Part shown: positions 7,926-15,399 of the stretch, one piece after another
Position numbering within the stretch: position 1 is the first letter of the stretch
Layout of the letters: each line of letters starts with the position of its first letter
The notes under the pieces: generated by a model
Databases searched by the model: none
What the model saw: the letters and a program-made list of their open reading frames with translations, nothing else
What the model was told of the DNA's origin: nothing
Assembly (NCBI GenBank): GCA_031550925.1
Contig: JAVBOE010000128.1
Coordinates: forward strand, 1-15,399
DNA from: JAIRNF01 sp031550925
GTDB lineage: Bacteria; Bacteroidota; Bacteroidia; Bacteroidales; UBA932
DNA: 15,399 bases
Reading direction: 5' to 3'
Made by a program: the position numbers and the translations under genes

Positions 7926-9341
7926 ATGAGTCACACTAAGGTTATTGCGACAATTGGACCTACATCAGAAGATAAAGGTATAATGCGCGAATTGTTTAAG
8001 GCAGGGGTAAATGTATGTAGAATGAATTTTTCTCATGGTGGACATATTGAGCAAGGAGCTAGAATTCAGAATGTAATAGAGCTAAACAAGGAGTTAAGTA
8101 CAAATGTAACAATACTGGCCGATTTGCAAGGGCCTAAGCTAAGAATAGGAGAAGTAGAGAATAATGGCGTAATACTGGAAGGTGGTAAAGAAGTTGATTT
8201 TGTTACCACTCCAATACTTGGGACAGCAAAAGAGTTGTATATGAGCTACACCGAGTTTCCTCTGGATGTAGAAAAAGGAGAATTTATATTAATTGATGAT
8301 GGAAAAATAAAGCTTGAGGTTATTGATACGAATAAAAATGACAGAGTTAAGACAAGAGTGGTGTATGGCGGACTTCTTTCATCTAAAAAAGGCGTAAACC
8401 TGCCTAATACCAATGTTTCTTTGCCCAGCTTAACAGAAAAAGATCTACAAGATGCGTCATTTGCACTAGAGCATAATGTTGACTGGATAGCGATGTCTTT
8501 TGTTCGTTCTGCAAAAGATTTACTACCTCTTCGCGAGCTGATTCACGCAAAAAAAAAATCAGTAAAGATTATTGCTAAAATAGAAAAACCGGAGGCTCTA
8601 AATGATTTAGATGCTATTATAGATGCGTTTGATGGCATTATGGTTGCACGTGGAGATTTAGGGGTAGAGATTCCTTTTGATCGTGTACCAATGATACAAA
8701 AATCCATTGTAAAGAAGTGTATCGAAAGAGGAAAGCCTGTAATCATTGCAACGCAGATGCTAGAGAGCATGATAACTAGCTTTAGTCCTACACGTGCAGA
8801 AGCTAACGATGTTGCCAACGCTGTACTTGATGGCGCCGATGCTGTTATGCTTAGCGCGGAAACATCGGCGGGTAAGTACCCTGTAGAGGCTGTAAAAGCT
8901 ATGCGCCAGATTATTAATTGGACTGAAACGAACGGCTTTCAGTATAACAGAGAAACGCTTCCGGATATTAATAGTAAAACATTTCTTGCTGATTCTATTT
9001 GTTTGAATGCATGTAGGATGGCTAGTTTGGCGAATGCAAAAGCAATAGTTGTATTTACCTATTCCGGCCACACAGCCTTACGCATTGCCAGCTCTCGTCC
9101 CGAAGCAGAGGTGTTTGTATTCACTAGCAATCAGTTAATTGTTCGTAAGATGGCGCTTGTTTGGGGCATGCATGCGTATTACTCGATTGATATTGATAAT
9201 ATAGATAATGCCATAGAGCAATCTATTGCTAATCTAAAAAAACGTGGATACATAAAAGAAGGAGATGTAGTTGTGCATGTTGGTAGTACGCCTTTTGAAG
9301 AAAAAGGTAAAACAAATATGATTAAGCTATCGCGAGTATAA
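7926..9341 (+). CDS. pyk: Pyruvate kinase
   Basis: Converts phosphoenolpyruvate and ADP to pyruvate and ATP, the last step of glycolysis, in the cytoplasm. At 471 residues it has the usual bacterial length with the A, B and C domains. The N-terminus TKVIATIGPTS and the phosphate-binding RMNFSHGG are present. The active site holds the catalytic Lys218 (IAKIEKPEA), metal ligands Glu220 and Asp244 (ARGDLG) and Thr276 (ATQMLESM). In the potassium-site region the text is ADLQGPKLRIG: Leu67, Gln68 and Lys71 replace the Thr, Lys and Glu of K+-dependent enzymes, so this should be a K+-independent type. ATG 7926 directly precedes the conserved N-terminus. There is a terminator 20 bases after the stop and a candidate promoter at 7839-7872; it appears monocistronic. 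Confidence 0.97.
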   Translation: MSHTKVIATIGPTSEDKGIMRELFKAGVNVCRMNFSHGGHIEQGARIQNVIELNKELSTNVTILADLQGPKLRIGEVENNGVILEGGKEVDFVTTPILGTAKELYMSYTEFPLDVEKGEFILIDDGKIKLEVIDTNKNDRVKTRVVYGGLLSSKKGVNLPNTNVSLPSLTEKDLQDASFALEHNVDWIAMSFVRSAKDLLPLRELIHAKKKSVKIIAKIEKPEALNDLDAIIDAFDGIMVARGDLGVEIPFDRVPMIQKSIVKKCIERGKPVIIATQMLESMITSFSPTRAEANDVANAVLDGADAVMLSAETSAGKYPVEAVKAMRQIINWTETNGFQYNRETLPDINSKTFLADSICLNACRMASLANAKAIVVFTYSGHTALRIASSRPEAEVFVFTSNQLIVRKMALVWGMHAYYSIDIDNIDNAIEQSIANLKKRGYIKEGDVVVHVGSTPFEEKGKTNMIKLSRV

Positions 9342-9360
9342 ATTTAGTACTTAGACTATG

Positions 9361-9389
9361 AATAACCACCTCTTTTTGGGGTGGTTATT
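9361..9389 (+). terminator. pyk intrinsic terminator
   Basis: A 10-bp perfect stem (9361-9370 AATAACCACC with 9380-9389 GGTGGTTATT) around a 9-base loop, followed by TATTTA. It lies 20 bases after the pyk stop. The T-tract after the stem is short and broken, so termination may be partial. Confidence 0.75.
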
Positions 9390-9406
9390 TATTTAAGCTA
9401 AATTTG
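9375..9406 (+). promoter_or_regulatory. Promoter of the 9455 membrane gene (TTTG-N20-TAAATTTG)
   Basis: TTTG (9375-9378) lies in the loop of the pyk terminator and TAAATTTG (9399-9406) 20 bases later. Both boxes and the spacing match the Bacteroides consensus exactly. This places the transcript start near 9411-9414 and so excludes the TTG at 9404 as a start codon. Confidence 0.7.
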
Positions 9407-9454
9407 TATCCGACAAAACTATATGAATATACTATACCAATAATCAATAGTAGC

Positions 9455-9871
9455 ATGGCATTGAAGAATAAATTATATAGAGCAGGCTCAATCTGTATGA
9501 TTGTACTGGGAATACTACACACCCTTTACTTCGTATTTTCTGTAATGACTGAAGAGCCCGTTATCTACGGAACGTTGGCAAATGTTACAAAGAAAGGTGT
9601 TGCGTGGTTCTTAGGCGAGCGTACCCTGCTTGCATACTATAATGGTTATAGCCTGTCAATGGGGCTATTGCTAATCAGTTACGGATTATTAACGCTTGTA
9701 ACAAAACGTACATGTAAGGCTACCATGCTTAGCGTTGTTATTTCGTTTGCCGCTTTTATTATAAGCGTGGTTTACTTTCATGTACTGGCTTATGTGCTAA
9801 TGGCGTTGAGCTTTATTTGTTATGCAATGTCGTTAGTAGTAAAAGAGAAGGGTAAGTCAAATAGTATATAA
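9455..9871 (+). CDS. Four-helix integral membrane protein, unknown function
   Basis: A 138-residue inner-membrane protein with hydrophobic segments at about 11-31, 62-82, 90-108 and 109-129, and a polar loop between the first two (residues 32-61, with KKGVAWFLGERTLLAYYNGYS). The C-terminal tail is basic. The frame is open back to a TTG at 9404, but that codon lies inside the best -7 box, so ATG 9455 (MALKNKLYR) is the better start. It resembles small conserved membrane proteins with an aromatic NGYSLSMG-type second helix, but I cannot assign a family securely. It is monocistronic and converges on the SGNH hydrolase gene with 21 bases between the stops. Confidence 0.75.
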   Translation: MALKNKLYRAGSICMIVLGILHTLYFVFSVMTEEPVIYGTLANVTKKGVAWFLGERTLLAYYNGYSLSMGLLLISYGLLTLVTKRTCKATMLSVVISFAAFIISVVYFHVLAYVLMALSFICYAMSLVVKEKGKSNSI

Positions 9872-9888
9872 ACCTTTTTAGTTTATAT
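9866..9888. terminator. Weak AT-rich hairpin between convergent genes
   Basis: ATATAAAC (9866-9873) pairs with GTTTATAT (9881-9888) around the loop CTTTTTA and is followed by TTTATTATTT. It overlaps the stop of the membrane gene and would read as a weak terminator for it. The stem is nearly all A-T. Confidence 0.35.
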
Positions 9889-9892
9889 TTTA

Positions 9893-10564
9893 TTATTTGC
9901 TAAGCGCCTTCATGACTAACTCTTCCATTATCTTGTAGGCATCAAGGTTTGGATGAATACCATCTTCTGCATATTTTTTAGGTAAGCCGCCTTCACTGTC
10001 CACCAATGTTGTGTGGTAGTCAACGTAAGTTATATTGTTTTTGGTGGCATAGCTTTTAATCATGTCATTTAGCGTTACAACATCTTTTGCAGGACTTAGC
10101 TCTTTACGCCAGGGAAGCTGCTTTGCAGGTAATATCGAACATAGAACAGTTTTTATTCCGTTGTGTTGTGCCAGTTCTGCCATAGAAATAATATTATTAA
10201 GGATATTTTCCAGAGAAATATAACCGTTATTGCGTGCAATATCGTTGATACCAGCAAGAATAACCACTGTTTTTGGCTTAAGGTTAATTACATCGGAGCG
10301 AAATCGTACAAGCATTTCCGAAGTTGTCTGTCCGCTTATCCCTCTGCCGACGAAGCCATTATTAGAGAAAAAATCAGGATCAGTAGTAACCCACATTTCC
10401 GTTATCGAGTTTCCATAGAAAACAATATTTACAGGAGTAGCTATAGCTTTATTCTGTTCCTCATATCGTTTAAAGTTTGCCCAGTCGCGTTCTTGTGCAG
10501 CAGCATATTCGTTAAAGGAAAACATAGCGATAAGAATGAATGCTATTTTTGCTGATACTTTCAT
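9893..10564 (-). CDS. Secreted SGNH/GDSL-family hydrolase
   Basis: A 223-residue exported esterase or lipase-like protein. The signal peptide is MKVSAKIAFILIAMFSFNEY with cleavage likely after AAAQ or AAA near residue 23. All SGNH blocks are present: block I GNSIT (Ser53 as nucleophile, with Asn in place of the Asp of GDSL), block II GRGISGQT (Gly75), block III GIND (Asn107) and block V DGIHPN (Asp201 and His204). This form is common among periplasmic carbohydrate esterases and platelet-activating-factor-acetylhydrolase-like proteins of gut and environmental Bacteroidota, so deacylation of a glycan or lipid is a reasonable inference, with no substrate evidence. ATG 10562-10564 gives a complete signal peptide. 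It stands alone on the minus strand. Confidence 0.92.
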   Translation of the reverse strand: MKVSAKIAFILIAMFSFNEYAAAQERDWANFKRYEEQNKAIATPVNIVFYGNSITEMWVTTDPDFFSNNGFVGRGISGQTTSEMLVRFRSDVINLKPKTVVILAGINDIARNNGYISLENILNNIISMAELAQHNGIKTVLCSILPAKQLPWRKELSPAKDVVTLNDMIKSYATKNNITYVDYHTTLVDSEGGLPKKYAEDGIHPNLDAYKIMEELVMKALSK

Positions 10565-10689
10565 GGTAGAGTTGTGTTTTTTGAGGTTGTTTATATAAAG
10601 TCCAACAAATAGTTACCCTTATAGCTAAGGCAATATTTTGATTTTTAATGAAAGTCTTAAAATCCTTAAATTTTGGAGTCTATTTAATG

Positions 10690-11313
10690 CTATTTTTCTA
10701 ACCTTTTTTTGATGAAAGAGACCATAAACGCCACCGTATCATCAATGCCTAATATAGATGCATCAATGGATAGATTGTACGATGTGGCTGCCCCCCATTC
10801 TTTTTCGGTGTAGTAGTTATAGTATGCAGCCCGGCTTTTGTCTGTTTTAGTTATCAGCTCTTTTGCTTGGGCTTCGGTTATTTGTAACCTCCCTACAATA
10901 TTATGAGTCCTTATTTCCTTGTTGGCATGAATGAAAAAACTTAGGCAATTGGGATTATCTCTAAGTACATAGTCGGCACAGCGCCCAACGAGCACACACG
11001 ATTCTTTCTCTGCAATTGTTCGAATAGCATTACTTTGCAGCTCAAACAGTTTTTCGTTCGATAGCACATCGCTATATGGCATAAATATACCCATATTAGT
11101 GAATCCCATAGGAAATACATGCGAAAAACCTTTAGAGGTATGCTCATCAGCCTTCTCAAAAACTTCGGTAGATAAGCCGCTTTGTTGGGCTGCAATAGCC
11201 AGCAGCTCTTTATCGTAAAAGGAGATACCTAACGTTTCGGCAAGTTTTTTGCCAATTTCTCTGCCTCCGCTGCCAAGCTGGCGACCAATGGTTGCGATGA
11301 TTTTCTTTTCCAT
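10690..11313 (-). CDS. Cytidylate kinase-like family protein (P-loop)
   Basis: A 207-residue cytoplasmic protein. A glycine-rich nucleotide-binding loop near the N-terminus reads GRQLGSGGREIGKKLA (residues 10-25), as in the cytidylate-kinase-like family, which differs from classic Cmk. Further family marks are FYDKELL (32-38), VLVGRCADYVL and the segment TDKSRAAYYNYYTEKEWG followed by SYNLSIDAS. The true nucleotide substrate of this family is not well defined, so the name states homology and not a proven CMP kinase activity. The start ATG 11311-11313 precedes the loop by nine codons as usual. It is transcribed alone, divergent from the amidohydrolase gene. Confidence 0.9.
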   Translation of the reverse strand: MEKKIIATIGRQLGSGGREIGKKLAETLGISFYDKELLAIAAQQSGLSTEVFEKADEHTSKGFSHVFPMGFTNMGIFMPYSDVLSNEKLFELQSNAIRTIAEKESCVLVGRCADYVLRDNPNCLSFFIHANKEIRTHNIVGRLQITEAQAKELITKTDKSRAAYYNYYTEKEWGAATSYNLSIDASILGIDDTVAFMVSFIKKRLEK

Positions 11314-11502
11314 GTGATAAAAGTTAATCGTTAATTGTAAAGCGAAAGAGATCTAAAAAGTCTAGAAATCTAAAATAATCAAACTTTTTGAATTATCTAT
11401 ATTACCGTAGATTTTGTTCTTTCATCTTTCGTCTTTGTTTTATTCTCCTTTCTCTTTCTGCCGGAAAATTACTAATATTGTGCAAACCTAAATCACGCTA
11501 TC

Positions 11503-13161
11503 ATGAATTCCCTAACTAAAATTAAAAGTCTAACCGTTATGGGGCTTTTCGCAGCCCTTACCTTAACCAGCTGTAATATGAAAGAAAAAGTTGATCTTGT
11601 TATCAAAGGTGGAACGATATATACTGTTGATAAAGATTTCTCTACATGCGATGCTGTGGCTGTAAAAGACGGTATTATTGTTGCCGTAGGTAGTCAAGAA
11701 GATATCTCAGAAAAATACGATGCAGAAAAGGTTATAAACCTTGAAGGTGCAACCATGTACCCGGGCTTTAACGATGCGCATGGGCATACTTATATGCTTG
11801 GCGAGAGTCTTAAAAGAGTTGATTTACGTGGTGCTACATCATTTGAAGAGATACTGGGGCGGCTTAAAAAACGATATGATGAAGAAAAACCTGCTTTTCT
11901 TTCGGGCGAAGGATGGGATCAAAACCTTTGGCCTGTAAAGCAGTTCCCCGATAATAAAGAGCTGAGTAAAATGTTCCCCGATATTCCGGTTATTCTTGAA
12001 AGGATAGATTTTCATGCCGTAATTGTAAACGATAAAGCTATAGAAATGCTTGGTGTGAAACCCGGAGATCCATCTATACCTGCAGGCGAGGCGATAGTGA
12101 AAGACGGTCGTTTTACTGGAGTTTTCTTAGAGAATATGGGTGTTAGATTTTATGGCGTTTTACCCGCGAACGACAAAGGTTATACCCGCGAAGTATTTGC
12201 ATCGGCAGAGCAAGAGTGCTTTAAGTATGGTTTAACATCGGCAACTTCGCCGGGCTCTTCGGGGGGAGATCTGTTTATTCTTGAGGTGTTAGACTCTATG
12301 TACACAGAGGGTATCCTTAAGCTAAGGCTGGATAACATGATGAACCCGACACCCGAAAATACTGCACGTTTTACTAAGCCATACGTTAACGGTAGGTTGA
12401 GAATAGCCGGTATAAAATTATTTGTTGACGGGGCGCTTGGTTCGCGTGGTGCGCTGATGTTAGAGCCTTATTCTGATATGAAGAGTACTAAAGGTCTTCA
12501 GGTAACTACCGATGAGGAGTTCGAGAAGGCATGCTCATGGGCATACGAGCATGGCTTTCAGGTATCAACTCATTGCATTGGCGATGCAGCTAATAGAATA
12601 GCGCTTAATCATTATATAAAATTCTTACCCAAAGGAAACGATAGGAGATGGAGAATAGAGCATGCTCAAATACTCGACTCTGCAGATTTCGATAAGTTTG
12701 GAGAGTATAGTATTGTTCCGTCTATTCAGCCTACGCACGCTACATCAGATATGCTGTGGGCGGTAGATAGGGTAGGCTCTCGTATAAAAACGGCATATGC
12801 TTACCAACAGCTGTTGAATCAGTTGGGGTGGCTACCTAGCGGAACAGACTTCCCAATAGAATCGGTAAATCCGGTATATACATTTTGTGCTGCGGTATAT
12901 AGAAAGAATCTTGACTTTGTACCCGAAGGTGGTTTCCAGATGGAGAATGCGCTATCTAAAGAAGATGCGCTACGCTCAATGACAATATGGGCAGCTAAAG
13001 CGTCGTTTGAAGAAGCAAACAAAGGTAGTATAGAGCCTGGAAAATATGCCGATTTTACGGTTCTTGATAGAGATATTATGACTGTTGAAGAGAAAGATGT
13101 TCCTGCAGCAAAAGTTCTTAAAACATTTGTTGGCGGAGAGTTGGTATATAGTGCAAAATAG
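11503..13161 (+). CDS. Amidohydrolase family lipoprotein (YtcJ-like)
   Basis: A 552-residue metal-dependent amidohydrolase with a lipoprotein signal (LTLTSC, Cys24), hence anchored outside the cytoplasm, which is unusual for this mostly cytoplasmic group but common in Bacteroidota. The N-terminal composite beta domain (VDLVIKGGTIYTVD) is followed by the metal-binding GFNDAHGH (His93, His95), a candidate bridging Lys305 (IKLFVDGALGSRGALM), His357 (STHCIGDAANR), His387 (RIEHAQI) and Asp449 (SGTDFP). All expected ligands are present, so it should be active. YtcJ-like enzymes are annotated as predicted amide or formamide hydrolases; the substrate here is unknown. A TAATATTG box (11473-11480, one mismatch to TAnnTTTG) precedes a short leader. 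The pyrimidine-rich stretch 11413-11462 lies upstream with no clear role. Confidence 0.92.
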   Translation: MNSLTKIKSLTVMGLFAALTLTSCNMKEKVDLVIKGGTIYTVDKDFSTCDAVAVKDGIIVAVGSQEDISEKYDAEKVINLEGATMYPGFNDAHGHTYMLGESLKRVDLRGATSFEEILGRLKKRYDEEKPAFLSGEGWDQNLWPVKQFPDNKELSKMFPDIPVILERIDFHAVIVNDKAIEMLGVKPGDPSIPAGEAIVKDGRFTGVFLENMGVRFYGVLPANDKGYTREVFASAEQECFKYGLTSATSPGSSGGDLFILEVLDSMYTEGILKLRLDNMMNPTPENTARFTKPYVNGRLRIAGIKLFVDGALGSRGALMLEPYSDMKSTKGLQVTTDEEFEKACSWAYEHGFQVSTHCIGDAANRIALNHYIKFLPKGNDRRWRIEHAQILDSADFDKFGEYSIVPSIQPTHATSDMLWAVDRVGSRIKTAYAYQQLLNQLGWLPSGTDFPIESVNPVYTFCAAVYRKNLDFVPEGGFQMENALSKEDALRSMTIWAAKASFEEANKGSIEPGKYADFTVLDRDIMTVEEKDVPAAKVLKTFVGGELVYSAK

Positions 13162-13195
13162 CTGAAGGTACAAAATTGGAAGTTAGTATCAAGTC

Positions 13196-13246
13196 TAATT
13201 TGCCAAACAAGAAGTTGGCTGAATCAGTTTCTTGTTTGGCAAATTA
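13196..13246. repeat. Perfect 18-bp inverted repeat between two lipoprotein genes
   Basis: The arms 13196-13213 (TAATTTGCCAAACAAGAA) and 13229-13246 are exact reverse complements, separated by 15 bases. It starts 35 bases after the amidohydrolase stop. There is no T-tract after either arm, so it is a weak fit to an intrinsic terminator; it may stabilise the upstream mRNA 3' end or act as a binding site. Confidence 0.7.
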
Positions 13247-13342
13247 CAGTATGTGAGTATGTTACCTGTGCTATTTAGAATAATGTCCTTTTTAAACTTT
13301 CAATCCCTTAAACAGTCAAATTACTTAAACCACTCTAGCCTT

Positions 13343-15121
13343 ATGAAAAATAAATACACCATTCTGTTCTCAATCCTTTTTTTATTGTTTTTTGTTGCAT
13401 GTCAGCAGAAACCGTTGGATAAAGAAAAATTCCTTACTTATTACGAGAAGAACGACTACAATCGTACCCCCAGCTATGATGAAACCATTGAGTACTGCAA
13501 GCTGCTTGCTGCTAACTCATCGAAGGTACATTATACTACTATCGGAACATCTCCGCAGGGTAGAGAAATTCCGCTTCTAATTGTAGATAAAGATGGCTAT
13601 ACAACGGCATCACAAGTTAGAGATAACGGGCGCATAGTTGTTCTAGCAGAGGCTTGCATACATGCGGGAGAACCGGATGGCAAAGATGCCGGATTAATGT
13701 TTATCCGCGATATTGCCTTGTTTGATGAGCAACCTGGTATTTTAGATAATGTCACTTTCCTATTTATCCCTATACTGAATGTGGATGGGCACGAAGATTT
13801 TGGCGAACATTATCGTATCAATCAGAATGGTCCTATTGAAGTAGGAGCGAGGTTTACAGCGCAACGCTATAACATGAACCGCGATTTTGTTAAGGCAGAC
13901 GCGCCCGAAACGCGCTCATTCCTTAAGCTATATACCGAATGGATGCCCGAAATATTTATTGATATCCATGTAACTAACGGTGCCGATTTTCAGTATGTTT
14001 CAACCTATGGATTGGATCGTTGCGGATTTCTTGCCGGTAGTATGCTTGATTGGAGCATGAATGTATTTGAGAAAGAGCTATGCGAGCGTATGGAGCAGGA
14101 TGGGTTTCCCATATTTCCATATTACTTACCTGTAAGAGACCCTAAATATGCGCCGGGAGCAACAGCAAGTGTTTTTGCCCCACAGTATTCTAACGGATAT
14201 GCATCAGCAAATAATAGGATTGGCTTGTTGGTAGAAAACCACATTTATAAGCCGTACAAAGATAGGGTAGATGCTACCTATCTTTATATGAAAAATTCGC
14301 TGCAAATAACCGGAAAACATGCCAAAGAGCTACAAGAGCAGATAGCCAAAACCGATGAGTTTGTTTCTTCTTCAGAATTTAGGAAAGACTCGCTGGCTCT
14401 TGCTTATAGGATAGATATGAATAAGCCTATTAAAGTTCCGTTTTTGGCATGGAAAGACACCACAGTCATTAGTGATTTGTCGGGTGGTAGCTGGAGTTAC
14501 TGCGATTATAGTTCGCCTATAACAGCTGACTATTGGCTATATCAATCATTTGAAGGAGAGCAAAAAATCAAGCTGCCCGAGGCATACATTATTCCGCAAG
14601 AACAACTGGAAACCATTGCTCTGCTTGATGCTCATGGTATTGATTATATCCGTTTGCAGAAAGACGAAACAATGGAAGTGGAATCTTATCATTTTACAGA
14701 TGCGGAATGGTCGCAAGTGCCATACGAAGGACGAATTACGCTGAATGCCAGTTACATTCCCATAAAAGAGACGATAACCTATCATGCGGGAGATGTAATA
14801 GTTACAGCTGCTCAGCCTAAAGTGCAGTTGATTGCCCATTTGCTCGAACCTAAATCGCCTACTTCTTTGGTGTACTGGGGGTTCTACAATAGCTATATTA
14901 AAGCACCTAACGAATTTTGGATTAGCCTAAGCTATATGGAGGTAAAAGGTCGTGAGTTGCTTGCAAAAGATCCTGCTTTAAAAGCAGAGTTTGAGGCAAA
15001 GAAACAGAACGATCCGGTTTTTGCAAAAGATCCGAATGCTATCCTAAGCTTCTTTATGGATGAGGTAAAAGAGCGTGTTGGTTTGGGCGTTAACCGCTAT
15101 CCTGTAGGGAGGGTTATGTAG
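13343..15121 (+). CDS. M14-family zinc carboxypeptidase-like lipoprotein
   Basis: A 592-residue exported metallopeptidase. The signal MKNKYTILFSILFLLFFVAC ends in a lipobox with Cys20. The zinc site is HAGE (His107, Glu110) in an ACIHAGEPDGKDAG segment and His209 in IFIDIHVTNG. Other family marks are ILNVDGHEDF, the asparagine-arginine pair in YNMNRDF (Asn179, Arg180) and GLLVENHIYKPYKDRV, where Glu298 is the candidate catalytic glutamate. The C-terminal 250 residues form an extra domain common in large bacterial M14 proteins. The frame stays open upstream to a TTG at 13232, but that codon lies in the hairpin arm and would put 37 unrelated residues before the signal, so ATG 13343 is chosen. 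The role is probably trimming of peptides or peptidoglycan stems at the cell surface; which of these is not shown. Confidence 0.92.
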   Translation: MKNKYTILFSILFLLFFVACQQKPLDKEKFLTYYEKNDYNRTPSYDETIEYCKLLAANSSKVHYTTIGTSPQGREIPLLIVDKDGYTTASQVRDNGRIVVLAEACIHAGEPDGKDAGLMFIRDIALFDEQPGILDNVTFLFIPILNVDGHEDFGEHYRINQNGPIEVGARFTAQRYNMNRDFVKADAPETRSFLKLYTEWMPEIFIDIHVTNGADFQYVSTYGLDRCGFLAGSMLDWSMNVFEKELCERMEQDGFPIFPYYLPVRDPKYAPGATASVFAPQYSNGYASANNRIGLLVENHIYKPYKDRVDATYLYMKNSLQITGKHAKELQEQIAKTDEFVSSSEFRKDSLALAYRIDMNKPIKVPFLAWKDTTVISDLSGGSWSYCDYSSPITADYWLYQSFEGEQKIKLPEAYIIPQEQLETIALLDAHGIDYIRLQKDETMEVESYHFTDAEWSQVPYEGRITLNASYIPIKETITYHAGDVIVTAAQPKVQLIAHLLEPKSPTSLVYWGFYNSYIKAPNEFWISLSYMEVKGRELLAKDPALKAEFEAKKQNDPVFAKDPNAILSFFMDEVKERVGLGVNRYPVGRVM

Positions 15122-15239
15122 CTTATTGTTGAACACATAAATAAAATAGCAAAGGTTGAGTTAAGTTACCTAATCAAAGCTGAAATATTTTCTCTTAGTG
15201 GGCTTGTAGTTCTGTCAAGTAATTGATAATAGCGAAGAT

Positions 15240-15278
15240 AAAAAAGCCTTGTAGATAAAAATCTTACAAGGCTTTTTT
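15240..15278. terminator. Intrinsic terminator, bidirectional in form
   Basis: The arms 15240-15253 (AAAAAAGCCTTGTA) and 15265-15278 are exact reverse complements, with GAT/ATC pairing inside (15254-15256 with 15261-15263), one bulged T and the loop AAAA. Runs of six A and six T flank the stem, so it can stop transcription from both sides: the M14 gene on the left and a possible minus-strand gene on the right. Confidence 0.9.
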
Positions 15279-15282
15279 ATTT

Positions 15283-15299
15283 TGCGGAGAGAGAGGATT
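15283..15299 (-). other. Possible tRNA-Ser 3'-end remnant (att-like)
   Basis: On the minus strand the text AATCCTCTCTCTCCGCA resembles the 3' T-arm and acceptor end of bacterial tRNA-Ser genes. No full tRNA is present: the T-loop and everything before it do not match. Such 17-base tails can mark the far end of an element integrated in a tRNA gene, but the match is short and CT-rich, so chance is possible. Confidence 0.2.
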
Positions 15300-15335
15300 T
15301 TGTGCCTTACTCTGACCGCTATGATAATCAATATC

Positions 15336-15399
15336 TTAAAACTCTAAACTCAGAAGTGTTACCGATTTTGTGCTTCCGGCATTGCCGCGATTTGCTGTG
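15336..15399 (-). CDS. Partial C-terminus of a possible outer-membrane beta-barrel protein
   Basis: A minus-strand frame enters from the right edge and ends at TAA 15336-15338. The visible 20 residues end in GSTKSVTLLSLEF, an alternating polar/hydrophobic strand with a C-terminal Phe, the pattern of the last strand of outer-membrane barrels. The bidirectional terminator downstream at 15240-15278 fits a gene ending here. Too little is present to name it. Confidence 0.35.
   Translation of the reverse strand, partial: TANRGNAGSTKSVTLLSLEF

Noticed and set aside
8543..9071. Minus-strand open frames across pyk
   Set aside because: They lie opposite a gene with full pyruvate kinase motifs and have no recognisable domain or start context.
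9404..9454. N-terminal extension of the membrane protein from TTG 9404
   Set aside because: This TTG is part of the exact TAAATTTG -7 element, so it would not be in the transcript.
10163..10555. Plus-strand open frames across the SGNH hydrolase
   Set aside because: Antisense shadows of a gene with a signal peptide and all four SGNH blocks.
11341..11380. Repeated ATCTAAAA units upstream of the kinase-like gene
   Set aside because: Only two short AT-rich copies, within what chance gives in this base composition.
13232..13342. N-terminal extension of the M14 peptidase from TTG 13232
   Set aside because: The codon lies in the hairpin arm and the 37 residues precede a complete lipoprotein signal that starts at ATG 13343.
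15281..15310. Complete tRNA gene on the minus strand
   Set aside because: Only a 3' tail matches; no anticodon arm, D-arm or T-loop could be found.

Overview
The window looks like ordinary chromosome from a Bacteroidota bacterium, probably of the order Bacteroidales. The DNA is AT-rich and has no strong Shine-Dalgarno sites. Several promoters fit the Bacteroidota pattern (TTG or TTTG, a spacer of about 20, then TAnnTTTG). Many products are lipoproteins or Sec-exported proteins, including a MINPP-like phosphatase, a YtcJ-like amidohydrolase and an M14 peptidase. No tRNA, rRNA, CRISPR array, insertion sequence or phage gene was recognised. Genus-level placement is not supported from this sequence alone.

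Layout, left to right. A short dispersed-repeat-like sequence (1-29) lies 3' of a poxB-type pyruvate oxidase gene on the minus strand (78-1815), which is split by one extra base in a C6 run. Divergent from it is a two-gene operon (2113-4430): a protein of unknown function, then a cytoplasmic trypsin-like protease with a zinc ribbon. The two share a homologous, YbjN/type III chaperone-like domain. The operon ends in a near-ideal terminator at 4448-4482. A MINPP-like histidine phosphatase lipoprotein (4537-5883) converges on a minus-strand operon running 7703 to 5895: a secreted protein of unknown function, an unlisted 53-residue lipoprotein that starts by GTGA overlap, and an NAPE-PLD/UlaG-like metallo-beta-lactamase-fold hydrolase whose N-terminus is broken by one missing T in a T7 run.

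Next come pyruvate kinase (7926-9341, with the sequence signature of K+-independent enzymes), a four-helix membrane protein whose promoter starts inside the pyk terminator (9455-9871), a secreted SGNH hydrolase (9893-10564, minus), a cytidylate-kinase-like P-loop protein (10690-11313, minus), the amidohydrolase lipoprotein (11503-13161), a strong 18-bp hairpin, and the M14 peptidase lipoprotein (13343-15121). A bidirectional terminator (15240-15278) separates the peptidase from what may be the C-terminus of an outer-membrane protein entering from the right edge.

Pyruvate oxidase and pyruvate kinase both act at the pyruvate node but lie in separate transcription units. The exported hydrolases suggest scavenging of phosphate, peptides and esters from outside the cell. 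No stretch longer than 300 bases lacks a gene; the largest gap is 1816-2112, which holds promoter elements. Two single-base indels in homopolymers within about 5.5 kb suggest either sequencing or assembly error, or slippage in the cell. The least conventional unit is the protease/chaperone-like-domain pair at 2113-4430.
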